Of a stretch of DNA of 64,000 nt, positions 25,701 to 34,515 are shown piece by piece. A program made the position numbers and the translations under genes. The DNA is taken from the NCBI GenBank assembly GCA_900771335.1, contig CAAGNP010000017.1, positions 40,307-104,306 of the forward strand, written 5' to 3'. The stretch is from Rikenellaceae bacterium (GTDB lineage Bacteria; Bacteroidota; Bacteroidia; Bacteroidales; UBA932). Below the pieces are notes generated by a model. That model saw nothing but the letters and a program-made list of their open reading frames with translations. It did no database searches and was not told where the DNA came from. Each line of letters begins with the position of its first letter. The first letter of the stretch is position 1.

Positions 25701-25704
25701 AATC

Positions 25705-26403
25705 CTATATCTTTTTGTTCTCTATATCTGAATATATTTTTCCGTCCCTTAGGGTAATGATTCTATGGGCATATCGGGCAATATCCTCTTCGTGAGTCAC
25801 CAGAATCACAGTATTGCCGGCGGCATGCACCTCATCGAAAAGTGCCATCACCTCACGGGAAGTCTTCGAATCGAGATTGCCTGTAGGCTCATCCGCCAAT
25901 ATTATCGAAGGGGTGTTTACCATTGCCCTTGCCAGGGCTACCCTCTGTCTCTGTCCTCCGGAGAGCTGATTGGGGAGATGGTGCATCCTCTCATCAAGCC
26001 CCACCCTGCGGAGGGCCTCCTGTGCCATCAACCTCCTCTGCTCCCTTCCATACCCCGCATACATAAGGGGGAGCTCCACATTCTGCAGAGCAGTATATCT
26101 GGGCAAAAGATTGAAGGACTGGAAGACAAACCCTATCTCCTGATTGCGCACCTGCGCCAGTTCATCATCAAGCTTCGAAACATCCCTCCCATTCAGGATA
26201 TAACTCCCTGCAGTGGGGGTATCGAGACACCCCAGAATGTTCATCATCGTCGATTTGCCTGAACCGGAAGGGCCCATAATCGCCACGTATTCATTCTTAT
26301 CAATGGTGAGACTCACCCCATCGAGTGCCCTCACCTGCTGTTCTCCCACCTGGTAGATTTTTTCTAACCCCTCTACCCTGATAATCTCCTTTTCCATCTT
26401 CAC
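25705..26403 (-). CDS. ABC transporter ATP-binding protein, MacB/LolD type
   Basis: A 232-residue ATPase with Walker A GPSGSGKS, Q-loop FVFQSFNLLP, signature LSGGQRQRVALARA, Walker B ILADEPTGNLD and the switch His in VTHEEDIA. The LLPRYTALQNVELPL and NLDSKTS stretches are typical of the MacB/LolD/FtsE group, which pairs with FtsX-type permeases. No permease lies beside it; the permease at the start of the window is over 24 kb away. It could partner any MacB-type permease in the genome. ATG 26397 (MEKE) is an alternative start. Confidence 0.93.
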   Translation of the reverse strand: MKMEKEIIRVEGLEKIYQVGEQQVRALDGVSLTIDKNEYVAIMGPSGSGKSTMMNILGCLDTPTAGSYILNGRDVSKLDDELAQVRNQEIGFVFQSFNLLPRYTALQNVELPLMYAGYGREQRRLMAQEALRRVGLDERMHHLPNQLSGGQRQRVALARAMVNTPSIILADEPTGNLDSKTSREVMALFDEVHAAGNTVILVTHEEDIARYAHRIITLRDGKIYSDIENKKI

Positions 26404-26458
26404 AATATCTTTAAACCCCTAAATTAAGAAATTATTGGCACTTGTCAACACTTTTATA

Positions 26459-26466
26459 TACATTTG
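26459..26466 (+). promoter_or_regulatory. folE promoter -7 element
   Basis: TACATTTG matches TAnnTTTG and lies 18 nt before the folE start. Confidence 0.5.
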
Positions 26467-26484
26467 CCATAAATAGAAAAGATT

Positions 26485-27096
26485 ATGGCATATAAAAAGA
26501 TAGAGCAATTTGACGAACAGACAACCCAAGAGTTGGCGTACCACTACGAGAAGATTCTGGAACTTCTAGGGGAGGACCCTCAAAGAGAGGGGCTGATAAA
26601 GACTCCGCTACGCGTAGCAAAGTCGATGCAGTTCCTGACCCAGGGATACTTTCAGGATGGTGGGGAGATTCTCCGCTCCGCAATGTTCAAAGAGGAGTAC
26701 CGCCAGATGGTGATAGTGAAGGATATCGAGCTCTATTCGATGTGCGAGCACCACATTCTCCCTTTCTATGGAAAAGTCCACGTAGCATACATCCCTAACG
26801 GTTATATCACAGGTTTGAGCAAGATCGCAAGGGTAGTGGAGTGTTTTGCCCGCAGGCTTCAGGTACAGGAGAGACTTACAGTGCAGATCCGTGACTGCAT
26901 TCAGGAGACCCTCAATCCACTTGGTGTGGCTGTAGTGATAGAGGCTTCCCACATGTGTATGCAAATCAGAGGTGTCCAAAAACAAAACTCGGTGACCACC
27001 ACATCGGCGTTCACCGGAGCTTTCCTGAAAGATATAAGGACCCGAAACGAGTTTATGAACCTTATCGGGGTCAATCTTCACTCTGCACACTTGTAG
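26485..27096 (+). CDS. folE: GTP cyclohydrolase I
   Basis: A 203-residue enzyme making 7,8-dihydroneopterin triphosphate from GTP, the first step of folate/pterin synthesis. Zinc and catalytic motifs are visible: SMCEHHILPFYGKVHVAYIP with Cys and His ligands, GLSKIARVVE, and HMCMQIRGVQKQNSVTTTSA with the second Cys and His. Its 3' end overlaps the convergent CCA-transferase-like gene by 26 bp. Confidence 0.97.
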   Translation: MAYKKIEQFDEQTTQELAYHYEKILELLGEDPQREGLIKTPLRVAKSMQFLTQGYFQDGGEILRSAMFKEEYRQMVIVKDIELYSMCEHHILPFYGKVHVAYIPNGYITGLSKIARVVECFARRLQVQERLTVQIRDCIQETLNPLGVAVVIEASHMCMQIRGVQKQNSVTTTSAFTGAFLKDIRTRNEFMNLIGVNLHSAHL

Positions 27097-28558
27097 CAGT
27101 TCCACCTTTGACAAGACCCATCTCGGTCGCTTTGCTCTCCATAAGAGCATAAGCCGCCTCGTAAGAGTTTTCGATAACGCCATCCAGGATGGCGTTTTTC
27201 ACATACTCCTTGATCTCACCAATAAGGTTGCATGGTGGTATTTTATAGACCTCCATCACCAGGTCTCCGGTGATAGGGTTCTTGAAGTTTCTGTATTCAT
27301 CCTTCTGCTCCACCTCTATCATCTTCTCTTTCACGAGCTCAAAATTCCTCTTGTGACGCGCCACAGTCTTATCATTCTTGGAGGTGATATCTGCACTGCA
27401 AAGCAGCATCAGATCGTCTATATCCTCACCCGCGTCAAAAAGGAGCCTCCTGACCGCCGAATCGGTCACCTGGTCATCCACAAGTGAGATGGGACGAAGA
27501 TGGAGCTGAACCATCTTCTGAACATACTTCATCTTCTCATTGAGGGGCATTTTGAGGTGCTTGAAGACACCAGGAATCATCTTGCCACCCACAAAGTCGT
27601 GACTGTGGAATGTCCACCCAATACCCTCTTCATACCTCTTGGTCGAAGGTTTCCCTATATCATGGAGAAGGGCTGCCCATAGGAGCCACAGCTCTTCCAC
27701 CTCCCTGTTCTCCCTCTTTTCCGGTTCACGGGCACGGAGAAGTTCAGCCACATTGTCCACCACCTGAAGCGAGTGGTAGAAATTGTCCTTATGACCCCTA
27801 CCCTCAACGGTCTCCACACCTTTAAGATTTGTAACCTGAGGCAATATCAGCTCAAGCAGCGTAGCATCATCGAGGAGCTTCAACCCCACCGAAGGCTTTG
27901 GAGAGAGGAGAATCTTGTTCAGCTCCTCATTTATCCTCTCGATCGAGAGGATGGCCAAACGGGCCCTGTTTCTCTTTATCGACTCAAAAGACTCGGGCAA
28001 TATCTCGAACTGGAGTTGCGAAGCAAACCTTATAGCCCTGATCATTCGTAGAGGGTCGTCGCTATATGTGGTATCGGGATCGAGCGGGGTCCTGATGAGC
28101 TTGCGGGCCATATCTCCCACACCGTCAAACGGATCTACAAGTGCCCCGAAATTATCTTTCTGGAGTGAGAACGAGAGTGCATTGATGGTAAAATCCCTCC
28201 TCTCCTGATCCTCCCTAAGTGTCCCATCCTCCACTATAGGTTTTCTGGAATCTGCCCTGTAGGACTCCTTGCGGGCCCCCACAAACTCCACTTCAAGCCC
28301 CTTGGACTTGATCATGGCAGTACCGAAGCGCTTGAAGACACTCACCTTGCACCTCAGCCTTTTGGCTACAGCCTCAGCAAGTGCAATACCGCTCCCTTCG
28401 ACCACCACATCTATATCATTACAAGGTCTTCCGAGAAGGCAATCCCTCACATATCCACCTATCACAAACGCCCTTACCCCAAGGGTCTCAGCCTCCTGGG
28501 ATATGGTGTCAAATATCCTGTGCTTTAGAAATCTGCTATAATTTTCCGCGCTGCTCAT
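27071..28558 (-). CDS. CCA tRNA nucleotidyltransferase-like protein with HD domain
   Basis: A 495-residue protein. The N-terminal class II nucleotidyltransferase head carries GGYVRDCLLGRPCNDIDVVV with the catalytic Asp pair. RRDFTINAL and the RNA-binding neck (DPLRMIRAIRFASQL) follow. A C-terminal HD domain has LLHDIGKPSTK and HSHD. The family adds or repairs the 3' CCA of tRNA; the HD part can carry phosphatase or phosphodiesterase activity. Bacteroidetes usually have one such fused enzyme, and tRNA genes in this window lack an encoded CCA. It ends over the folE stop region. Confidence 0.93.
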   Translation of the reverse strand: MSSAENYSRFLKHRIFDTISQEAETLGVRAFVIGGYVRDCLLGRPCNDIDVVVEGSGIALAEAVAKRLRCKVSVFKRFGTAMIKSKGLEVEFVGARKESYRADSRKPIVEDGTLREDQERRDFTINALSFSLQKDNFGALVDPFDGVGDMARKLIRTPLDPDTTYSDDPLRMIRAIRFASQLQFEILPESFESIKRNRARLAILSIERINEELNKILLSPKPSVGLKLLDDATLLELILPQVTNLKGVETVEGRGHKDNFYHSLQVVDNVAELLRAREPEKRENREVEELWLLWAALLHDIGKPSTKRYEEGIGWTFHSHDFVGGKMIPGVFKHLKMPLNEKMKYVQKMVQLHLRPISLVDDQVTDSAVRRLLFDAGEDIDDLMLLCSADITSKNDKTVARHKRNFELVKEKMIEVEQKDEYRNFKNPITGDLVMEVYKIPPCNLIGEIKEYVKNAILDGVIENSYEAAYALMESKATEMGLVKGGTATSVQSED

Positions 28559-28562
28559 AAAT

Positions 28563-28955
28563 CTATTTTATCTCATCCAAATCTGCTATCGGTTCGAAAT
28601 CTTCACTCTCCCCACTCCTGCGGTAGCCGCAAAGGGTGAGTCCATTTGTAAACAATATATACTCGACAGAGAGGCTCTTGTTGTACCTTATCCCCTGCTC
28701 TATCACCACCCTATCGATAGGGACACTGGGGGCCTTGCACTCCACCAGAAGTTTGATCCTCCTCTCCTTATCGAAAACCACTATATCTGCCCTGTACTGC
28801 AGGCCATTGTACTTGAAAGAGTACTCCGACATCATAAGATTGAGTGAGAAGCCGAGCTTGCCATGGAGCCACCCTATCATCTTCTGCCTCACCCCCTCCT
28901 CAGGGGTCAGCGCCACCTCCTTTCGCCTCAACGGATCGTATATCATCTCTCTCAT
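28563..28955 (-). CDS. Stand-alone HsdR N-terminal-like nuclease-fold protein
   Basis: A 130-residue protein matching the type I restriction enzyme R N-terminal domain (HSDR_N). A PD-(D/E)xK core is visible: Asp in YRADIVVFD and Glu-Cys-Lys in LLVECKAP. The full restriction subunit would be about 1000 residues and needs hsdM and hsdS, none of which is here. Similar short proteins are widespread single genes in Bacteroidetes and of unknown role. It is 4 bp upstream of the CCA-transferase gene and probably cotranscribed. Confidence 0.82.
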   Translation of the reverse strand: MREMIYDPLRRKEVALTPEEGVRQKMIGWLHGKLGFSLNLMMSEYSFKYNGLQYRADIVVFDKERRIKLLVECKAPSVPIDRVVIEQGIRYNKSLSVEYILFTNGLTLCGYRRSGESEDFEPIADLDEIK

Positions 28956-28980
28956 AACCTGCAGTTGAATTTATATTGTT

Positions 28981-29007
28981 CAAATATAGGAATAATTTGT
29001 AAATTTG
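28981..29007. promoter_or_regulatory. Back-to-back -7 elements, HSDR_N gene / holA
   Basis: CAAATATA (28981-28988; TATATTTG on the - strand) and TAAATTTG (29000-29007, + strand) diverge with 11 nt between. The + element ends 4 nt before the holA ATG (29012), so that message would be leaderless. Confidence 0.6.
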
Positions 29008-29011
29008 TCCT

Positions 29012-30052
29012 ATGGCTAAACAAAAAGCACCCGATACCCTTGACCAATTCGAATCCCTTAAAGAGAAGGTTCTCAAAGGGAGTTTCTTCCCCTTCTACCT
29101 TCTAATGGGGGAAGAGCCCTACTATGTGGAGAAAGCTATCTCCCTCATCTCTGAGCATGCTCTGGAGGATTATGAACGGGACTTCAACCAATACACCCTC
29201 TACGCATCCGACACCAACTGCAGGGAGATCATAGATGTCTGCAGCCGTTTTCCAATGATGGCCCAGAGGCAATTGGTTATCGTAAAGGAGGCGCAGGCGC
29301 TGAAAAAGAGCGAAGAGCTGATACCTTACCTCGAGAATCCGGTATCGACCACAGTGCTTGTCCTCTGCTACAACGGGAAAAATGCGGACAAAAGGACCTC
29401 ATTCTACAAGACTGCCACCAAATACGGCTTCGTCTTCGAATCTGCAAAAGTGGCTGAGGAGGGTGTCCCCAAATGGATAGAGCAATACATCAAATCCCAG
29501 GGGAAAGGGATAGAGGGTGATGCCGCCATGCTTATCGCCGAGTGCACAGGAAATGACCTCAGGAAGATTATCCTTGAGGTGGACAAACTCATCAAATCTA
29601 TCCCTGAGAGCACCGTCACCATCACCGCAGCGGAGGTGGAAAAGATCATCGGTATCAGCAGGGAGTTCAACATCACAGAGCTTACAAATGCCATAGCCTA
29701 CGGCAATGCCGCCAAGGCTTTCAAGATAGCATACTTCTTCGGAGAGTCGCCAAAGCAATACCCGCTCCCAAAGACCCTCGGATTCCTCTTCTTTTTCTTC
29801 TCGAAGATAGAGCAGATTCACGCTTACTGCCTCGACTCACCACGTCCCTCACTCCAGGATGCGGCTACTCGTGCCGGACTATATTACAGGACTGCCGCAT
29901 CATATATCGCTGCTGCACAAAGGTATCCCCTCAAAAAGACAATGAGGATCATCTCCCAGATGAAGGAGTGCGACTACAAAAGCAAAAGCAATTCGAGAGG
30001 CTCTGCCACAGAGGGCGAACTCCTCATCGAATTGCTCGGTAAAATATTCTGA
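29012..30052 (+). CDS. holA: DNA polymerase III, delta subunit
   Basis: A 346-residue clamp-loader subunit that opens the beta sliding clamp. The N-terminal part has FPFYLLMGEEPYYVEKAISL, the AAA+-like fold without a functional Walker A. The middle carries DLRKIILEVDKLI, a conserved family segment, and the C-terminal collar domain is helical. Length agrees with bacterial HolA. It is convergent with alr, ending 4 bp from its stop. Confidence 0.93.
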   Translation: MAKQKAPDTLDQFESLKEKVLKGSFFPFYLLMGEEPYYVEKAISLISEHALEDYERDFNQYTLYASDTNCREIIDVCSRFPMMAQRQLVIVKEAQALKKSEELIPYLENPVSTTVLVLCYNGKNADKRTSFYKTATKYGFVFESAKVAEEGVPKWIEQYIKSQGKGIEGDAAMLIAECTGNDLRKIILEVDKLIKSIPESTVTITAAEVEKIIGISREFNITELTNAIAYGNAAKAFKIAYFFGESPKQYPLPKTLGFLFFFFSKIEQIHAYCLDSPRPSLQDAATRAGLYYRTAASYIAAAQRYPLKKTMRIISQMKECDYKSKSNSRGSATEGELLIELLGKIF

Positions 30053-30056
30053 ATCC

Positions 30057-31178
30057 CTATTCCTCAATCCCTGTCACCACTCTCTTCACCCTCGCCGGAA
30101 CAGAGGTGTAGATCTCGTATGGGATAGTATCAAGGATAGCAGCAAGATCGTTTGCTGTAGGGTTGTCTCCGAAAATGGTTACAGTATCACCCACTTTGGC
30201 ATCAATACCTGTGATATCTATCATACACATATCCATACATACATTACCGATAGTAGGGCAAAGGTGTCCGTTTACCTCAAATGAAGCGGCACCACGGCTG
30301 AGGTGTCTGTTGATACCATCAGCGTAACCTACAGGGATAGTGGCGATAGTCTTGCCATTAGGGCCAAGCTTGCCATGGCGGCCATAACCCACGGTACCAT
30401 CATTTGGACCAAGGGTCTTGATCTGGACGATAGGGCATCTGTAATAAGCAGATGGCTTCATATTCTTGTCATCCACATAGCTGATACCATATATACCGAT
30501 ACCAAGACGTGCCATATCATACTGATATTGAGGATACTTCTCAGCAAATCTCTCGATACCTGCAGAGTTGAACGCATGTCTCATAGGCTTGTATGGGAGG
30601 GCTGCCAGAACATCACTGCTCAATCTTTCAAATAGAGAGAGCTGACCGAGTGTAAACTCATCGTGTTCAGAGCTGTCTGCACCTGCTAGGTGGGTATACA
30701 TCGATTTGGCTTCCACCTCAGGATGTGCGAGCAAAAACTCTTTCAAGGCAGGGAGCTCAGGCTCCATAAAGCCCAGACGGTGCATACCAGTATCAAACTT
30801 TATATGAACAGGGTATTTGCTTATACCTTGAGCCTTCAACACTTCAGAAAACTTCTGGAGTGAAGATACATTCGGCATACCTGGCTCAAGATTATACTCT
30901 ATAACCTGAGGGTACATCTCTGTACCTGCGGTAAGGATTAGGATAGGGAGTTTAATGCCCCCCTGGCGGAGTTCTACACCCTCCTTAACTGTAGCCACTG
31001 CGATATAATCTGCACCGGCATCCTCCATTGCTTTAGCAAAAGGGACTGCACCATGCCCATAAGCATTGGCTTTGATAAGGATCAGGAGTTTGGTCTCAGG
31101 ACGAAGTTTTGACCTGAAATAACGGTAGTTGTGAAGTACGTTTGGGATATGAATCTCAAGCTGGGCGTGTGGTACCAT
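30057..31178 (-). CDS. alr: Alanine racemase
   Basis: A 373-residue PLP enzyme converting L-Ala to D-Ala for peptidoglycan. The PLP-Lys motif is IKANAYGHGAVP; RLGIGIYGISY contains the catalytic-face Tyr region, and VCMDMCMIDITG the conserved C-terminal-domain motif. Length is standard. It lies 2 bp downstream of ettA on the same strand, so the two are likely cotranscribed. Confidence 0.96.
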   Translation of the reverse strand: MVPHAQLEIHIPNVLHNYRYFRSKLRPETKLLILIKANAYGHGAVPFAKAMEDAGADYIAVATVKEGVELRQGGIKLPILILTAGTEMYPQVIEYNLEPGMPNVSSLQKFSEVLKAQGISKYPVHIKFDTGMHRLGFMEPELPALKEFLLAHPEVEAKSMYTHLAGADSSEHDEFTLGQLSLFERLSSDVLAALPYKPMRHAFNSAGIERFAEKYPQYQYDMARLGIGIYGISYVDDKNMKPSAYYRCPIVQIKTLGPNDGTVGYGRHGKLGPNGKTIATIPVGYADGINRHLSRGAASFEVNGHLCPTIGNVCMDMCMIDITGIDAKVGDTVTIFGDNPTANDLAAILDTIPYEIYTSVPARVKRVVTGIEE

Positions 31179-31180
31179 AT

Positions 31181-32854
31181 CTATTTAAGTTTTTTGTATT
31201 TGAATCGTTTTGGCTCGACATTGCCGAGACGCTGTTTCTTGTTCTCTTCATACTCTGAGTATGTACCCTCGAAGAAGTAGACATTTGAATCACCCTCAAA
31301 TGCAAGGATGTGTGTAGCAATTCTGTCGAGGAACCATCTGTCGTGGGAGATCACCACTGCACACCCTGCGAAGTTCTCAAGACCCTCCTCAAGGGCACGG
31401 ATAGTGTTTACATCCACATCATTGGTAGGCTCATCGAGAAGGAGCACGTTGGCCTCCTGTTTAAGGGTAAGTGCCAAGTGGAGTCTGTTTCTCTCACCAC
31501 CACTCAGGATACCGCAAAGCTTCTCCTGATCTGCACCTGCGAAGTTGAATCTCGATACATAAGCACGGGCATTCACCTCTTTGTTTCCAAGCTTCACAAA
31601 CTCTGAATTGTCTGCGATAGTCTCATATACTGTCTTATTGGGATCGATCTGACGGTGCTGCTGGTCCACATAGGCTATCTTCACAGTTTCACCCACAGTG
31701 AAATCACCGCTGTCAGGTGTCTCAAGTCCCATAATGAGTCTGAAAAGGGTGGTCTTACCGGCACCGTTCGGACCGATAACACCTACGATACCTGCAGGTG
31801 GGAGCTTGAAGGTAAGATTTTCATACAGCAGTCTGTCACCATACCCTTTGGATACACCATTTGCCTCGATAACCCTTGTACCGAGACGGGGACCGTTAGG
31901 GATGAAAATCTCAAGTTTTTCCTCTTTCTGCTTCCTGTCTTCGTTAAGCATCTTCTCATATGCGCCCAACCTTGCTTTAGATTTGGCGTGACGTGCCTTA
32001 GGGGCCATGCGCACCCACTCAAGCTCCCTCTCAAGGGTCTTGCGGCGCTTGCTCTCCTGCTTCTCCTCCATAGCGAGTCTTGCACTCTTCTGGTCAAGCC
32101 ATGATGAGTAATTGCCCTTCCATGGAATACCCTCTCCGCGGTCAAGCTCAAGAATCCAGCCGGCCACATTGTCAAGGAAGTAACGGTCGTGGGTAACGGC
32201 GATAACTGTACCCTTATATTGTCTCAAGTGCTCCTCAAGCCATTGGATACTCTCTGTATCAAGGTGGTTGGTAGGCTCGTCGAGAAGAAGCACATCAGGC
32301 TCTTTAAGGAGCAAGCGGCAAAGAGCCACACGGCGTCTCTCACCACCACTTAGGTTCTTGACCAAAGCCTCAGGCTCGGGACACATAAGTGCATCCATTG
32401 CTCTTTCAAGCTTGGAGTCGATATCCCATCCTCCGAGCTGCTCTATCTTCTCTGTCAGCACACCCTGACGCTCGATAAGTTTGTTCATCTGATCGTCGTC
32501 CATAGGCTCACAGAACTTCATATTGATCTCTTCATACTCCTTGAGAACATCCATCACCTCCTGAACACCCTCACTCACCACCTCTTTCACAGTCTTGGTG
32601 TCATCAAGTTCAGGCTCCTGCTCCAGATAGCCTACGCTATAGCCGGGTGCCCACACTACCTCGCCCTGGTAAGATTTCTCTATACCTGCGATAATCTTCA
32701 TCAGTGTAGACTTACCGGAACCGTTAAGACCGATGATACCGATCTTGGCACCATAGAAGAAAGAGAGATAGATATCTTTAAGAATCACTTTATTGTTGTG
32801 TGGGAGAATCTTGCCCACACCATTCATCGAGAATATTATTTTTTCGTCAGCCAT
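31181..32854 (-). CDS. ettA: Energy-dependent translational throttle protein, ABC-F ATPase
   Basis: A 557-residue ABC-F protein with two ATPase domains. Walker A motifs are GLNGSGKST and GPNGAGKTT, signatures LSGGERRRV and LSGGERNRL, Walker B motifs LLLDEPTNHLD and LLLDEPTNDVD. The arm and the P-site tRNA interaction motif region (linker around residues 240-310) are present, and there are no membrane segments. EttA binds the ribosomal E site and gates early elongation according to ATP/ADP. A -7 element TAAATTTG lies at 32882-32875. Confidence 0.95.
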   Translation of the reverse strand: MADEKIIFSMNGVGKILPHNNKVILKDIYLSFFYGAKIGIIGLNGSGKSTLMKIIAGIEKSYQGEVVWAPGYSVGYLEQEPELDDTKTVKEVVSEGVQEVMDVLKEYEEINMKFCEPMDDDQMNKLIERQGVLTEKIEQLGGWDIDSKLERAMDALMCPEPEALVKNLSGGERRRVALCRLLLKEPDVLLLDEPTNHLDTESIQWLEEHLRQYKGTVIAVTHDRYFLDNVAGWILELDRGEGIPWKGNYSSWLDQKSARLAMEEKQESKRRKTLERELEWVRMAPKARHAKSKARLGAYEKMLNEDRKQKEEKLEIFIPNGPRLGTRVIEANGVSKGYGDRLLYENLTFKLPPAGIVGVIGPNGAGKTTLFRLIMGLETPDSGDFTVGETVKIAYVDQQHRQIDPNKTVYETIADNSEFVKLGNKEVNARAYVSRFNFAGADQEKLCGILSGGERNRLHLALTLKQEANVLLLDEPTNDVDVNTIRALEEGLENFAGCAVVISHDRWFLDRIATHILAFEGDSNVYFFEGTYSEYEENKKQRLGNVEPKRFKYKKLK

Positions 32855-32874
32855 CTTATGAATTGTTTATCCCA

Positions 32875-32882
32875 CAAATTTA
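32875..32882 (-). promoter_or_regulatory. ettA promoter -7 element
   Basis: TAAATTTG on the - strand, about 20 nt before the ettA ATG. It lies in the 32-bp gap after the small AraC-type gene, whose 3' end would hold the -33 box. Confidence 0.5.
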
Positions 32883-32886
32883 AGAA

Positions 32887-33294
32887 TTATTTTTTAACTA
32901 AAGACCTCACAAGATTATAAACATCTGGGTGATACTTTTTGAGATTGTCACACATCCTCCTTTCATCACCGAAACCTGCCAGTACAGCCAGCTCCTTCAA
33001 GTCATATTTATATGGCTCACCGGTCAGCAGCCCAATCAGAAAGTTCACCCTGTATTCCCTCTTTAAAGCGACAAAACTTGAATTGTATCTCTTCAGCGTC
33101 TCCGTTATATATGTACGGTTTGTCCCTACCAGGCGGGCCAGGTCATATATCGAAAATTCCGGATCCAGATATGGGCTCTTCTCCTCCATCACCGACTTGA
33201 TTCTGGGATATATCCTCGATGTATACTTGTCCACACGTCTGCCACCCCTAACTTTCCAGCCAAACAGCCTAAAAATTCTCCTCCACAGATCCAT
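32887..33294 (-). CDS. Small AraC-type HTH protein, truncated paralogue of the upstream gene
   Basis: A 135-residue protein consisting of a short basic N-terminus and an AraC/XylS-type double helix-turn-helix (YLDPEFSIYDLARLVGTNRTYI, then YKYDLKELAVLAGFGDERRM). It has no sensor or membrane part. The layout resembles the HTH of the preceding gene (KPYLNPDLTIGEVSDMLYVN), so it is probably a partial duplication. I chose ATG 33294, which has GGGAGG about 9 nt before it; longer in-frame starts would run deep into the preceding gene. It overlaps that gene's end by 26 bp. The second HTH recognition region is poorly conserved, so DNA binding is uncertain. Confidence 0.7.
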   Translation of the reverse strand: MDLWRRIFRLFGWKVRGGRRVDKYTSRIYPRIKSVMEEKSPYLDPEFSIYDLARLVGTNRTYITETLKRYNSSFVALKREYRVNFLIGLLTGEPYKYDLKELAVLAGFGDERRMCDNLKKYHPDVYNLVRSLVKK

Positions 33295-34393
33295 TGCAAA
33301 CATCCTCCCTTTTAATCGACCTGCACCACTCACCCGGTGTATGCCCTGTACAAATCTTGAAAGCATTATTGAATGACGAGGCGTGTCTGAATCCACTTTT
33401 TACCCTCATCTCCTCAAGTGTAATATTGTGGTCCTCCATAAAAATCCTCCTCGCCTCATTGACCCTGTAATTGTTCACAAACTCATTGAAATTCACATTC
33501 AAATTATTATTCAATGTCTTGGAGAGGTACGATTTGTTCACATAAAGCATATCTGACACCTCTCCTATGGTCAAATCGGGATTGAGGTATGGCTTTTCCT
33601 CATCAAACAACTGGTAAAGTCTGGCCTTGATCCCATACCCGCCATACTCCAGGTCCCTTTCAGAAAGTATCTCTACAGGCCTGTTTTCCACTATAGAAAA
33701 GGTCTTGACTTCGGGGGCAGCCACCACTGACTCCCATTTGAAAAACCATAAGAACAGGAGGGCTACCACAAGTATGGAAAGGACTGAGACAAATATGGAG
33801 GCAAGCCACCCTGATTGGGCCATAAAAGCCAGGGAAAGGAGTATGTAGGACATGAAATCTGCCATAAGCACCAATATGAAAGAGAGATTATTTATAAGGA
33901 GCATAGTCTCCCTGACAATCTTCCTGTACACAACCATACAGAAAACCATGGCCGAGTGTGTACAGAAAATCAAAAAGTATCCTGCCGGCTTCAAAAAAGC
34001 AAGACTGACACCTGTCCAGGACAATATGGAGAAGAGCAGAGATATTCCCAGGATACCCCAAAGGCTCCATTTGAAGAATTGTAAAGGGGCCTTACATGCT
34101 CCTCCCCTTAAAATGGGAACTATAAAGAGATTTCCAATAAATGGCGAACAGGTCAGCAGATATATCTCCCCCAGAGACTCCAACCCGCAATCAGCTCTCC
34201 CTATCAAAAGCCAGCACACACTATTGAGTAACAAAACAGCTATGGCCAGTGAGAACACGATTATCAGTTGGTGCAGAGATCTGTCCCTGCCCTTTACCCT
34301 TCTGATATAGCACAAAAGGGCCAGCACAAAAAAAAGGAGGAGCGGATATATTCCACTCTCTCCTGTAAAAATTTGTAAAATATTTCTTTCCAT
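33269..34393 (-). CDS. Membrane-anchored AraC-family transcriptional regulator
   Basis: A 374-residue protein with about six to seven hydrophobic helices in residues 10-220, followed by a cytoplasmic AraC/XylS DNA-binding domain in the last ~110. Its second HTH is well conserved (LEEMRVKSGFRHASSFNNAFK, family A-xxxGF-S-xFxxxFK). Such regulators with a multipass sensor are common in Bacteroidetes. ATG 34393 is preferred to a start 51 nt upstream that has no membrane context. The promoter carries a 10-bp inverted repeat. Confidence 0.88.
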   Translation of the reverse strand: MERNILQIFTGESGIYPLLLFFVLALLCYIRRVKGRDRSLHQLIIVFSLAIAVLLLNSVCWLLIGRADCGLESLGEIYLLTCSPFIGNLFIVPILRGGACKAPLQFFKWSLWGILGISLLFSILSWTGVSLAFLKPAGYFLIFCTHSAMVFCMVVYRKIVRETMLLINNLSFILVLMADFMSYILLSLAFMAQSGWLASIFVSVLSILVVALLFLWFFKWESVVAAPEVKTFSIVENRPVEILSERDLEYGGYGIKARLYQLFDEEKPYLNPDLTIGEVSDMLYVNKSYLSKTLNNNLNVNFNEFVNNYRVNEARRIFMEDHNITLEEMRVKSGFRHASSFNNAFKICTGHTPGEWCRSIKREDVCNGSVEENF

Positions 34394-34397
34394 ATTA

Positions 34398-34428
34398 AAA
34401 TTTGTTGATGTTATTACCAACAAATTTA
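34398..34428 (-). promoter_or_regulatory. Promoter and 10-bp inverted repeat before the AraC-type gene
   Basis: AAATTTGTTG (34398-34407) and CAACAAATTT (34418-34427) are perfect inverted repeats 10 nt apart. The right arm overlaps the -7 element TAAATTTG (34428-34421, - strand), and the left arm ends 5 bp from the ATG. This is the expected place for an operator controlling the regulator itself. Confidence 0.6.
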
Positions 34429-34515
34429 CCCAGGAAGAATACAATACAATAAGCTAATAATCAGACAGATATCAAAATAAACTGAATTTTGGAAATCCTC
34501 ACTGATTTTTAAAAT

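Noticed and set aside
25701..25704. Cobalamin riboswitch for the adenosyltransferase
   Set aside because: The gene follows the ABC ATPase by 4 bp, and the 81 bp before the ATPase is too short and shows no B12-box pattern.
28563..28955. Restriction-modification or defence island
   Set aside because: Only the HsdR N-terminal domain is present; no methylase, specificity subunit, helicase or other defence gene lies nearby.
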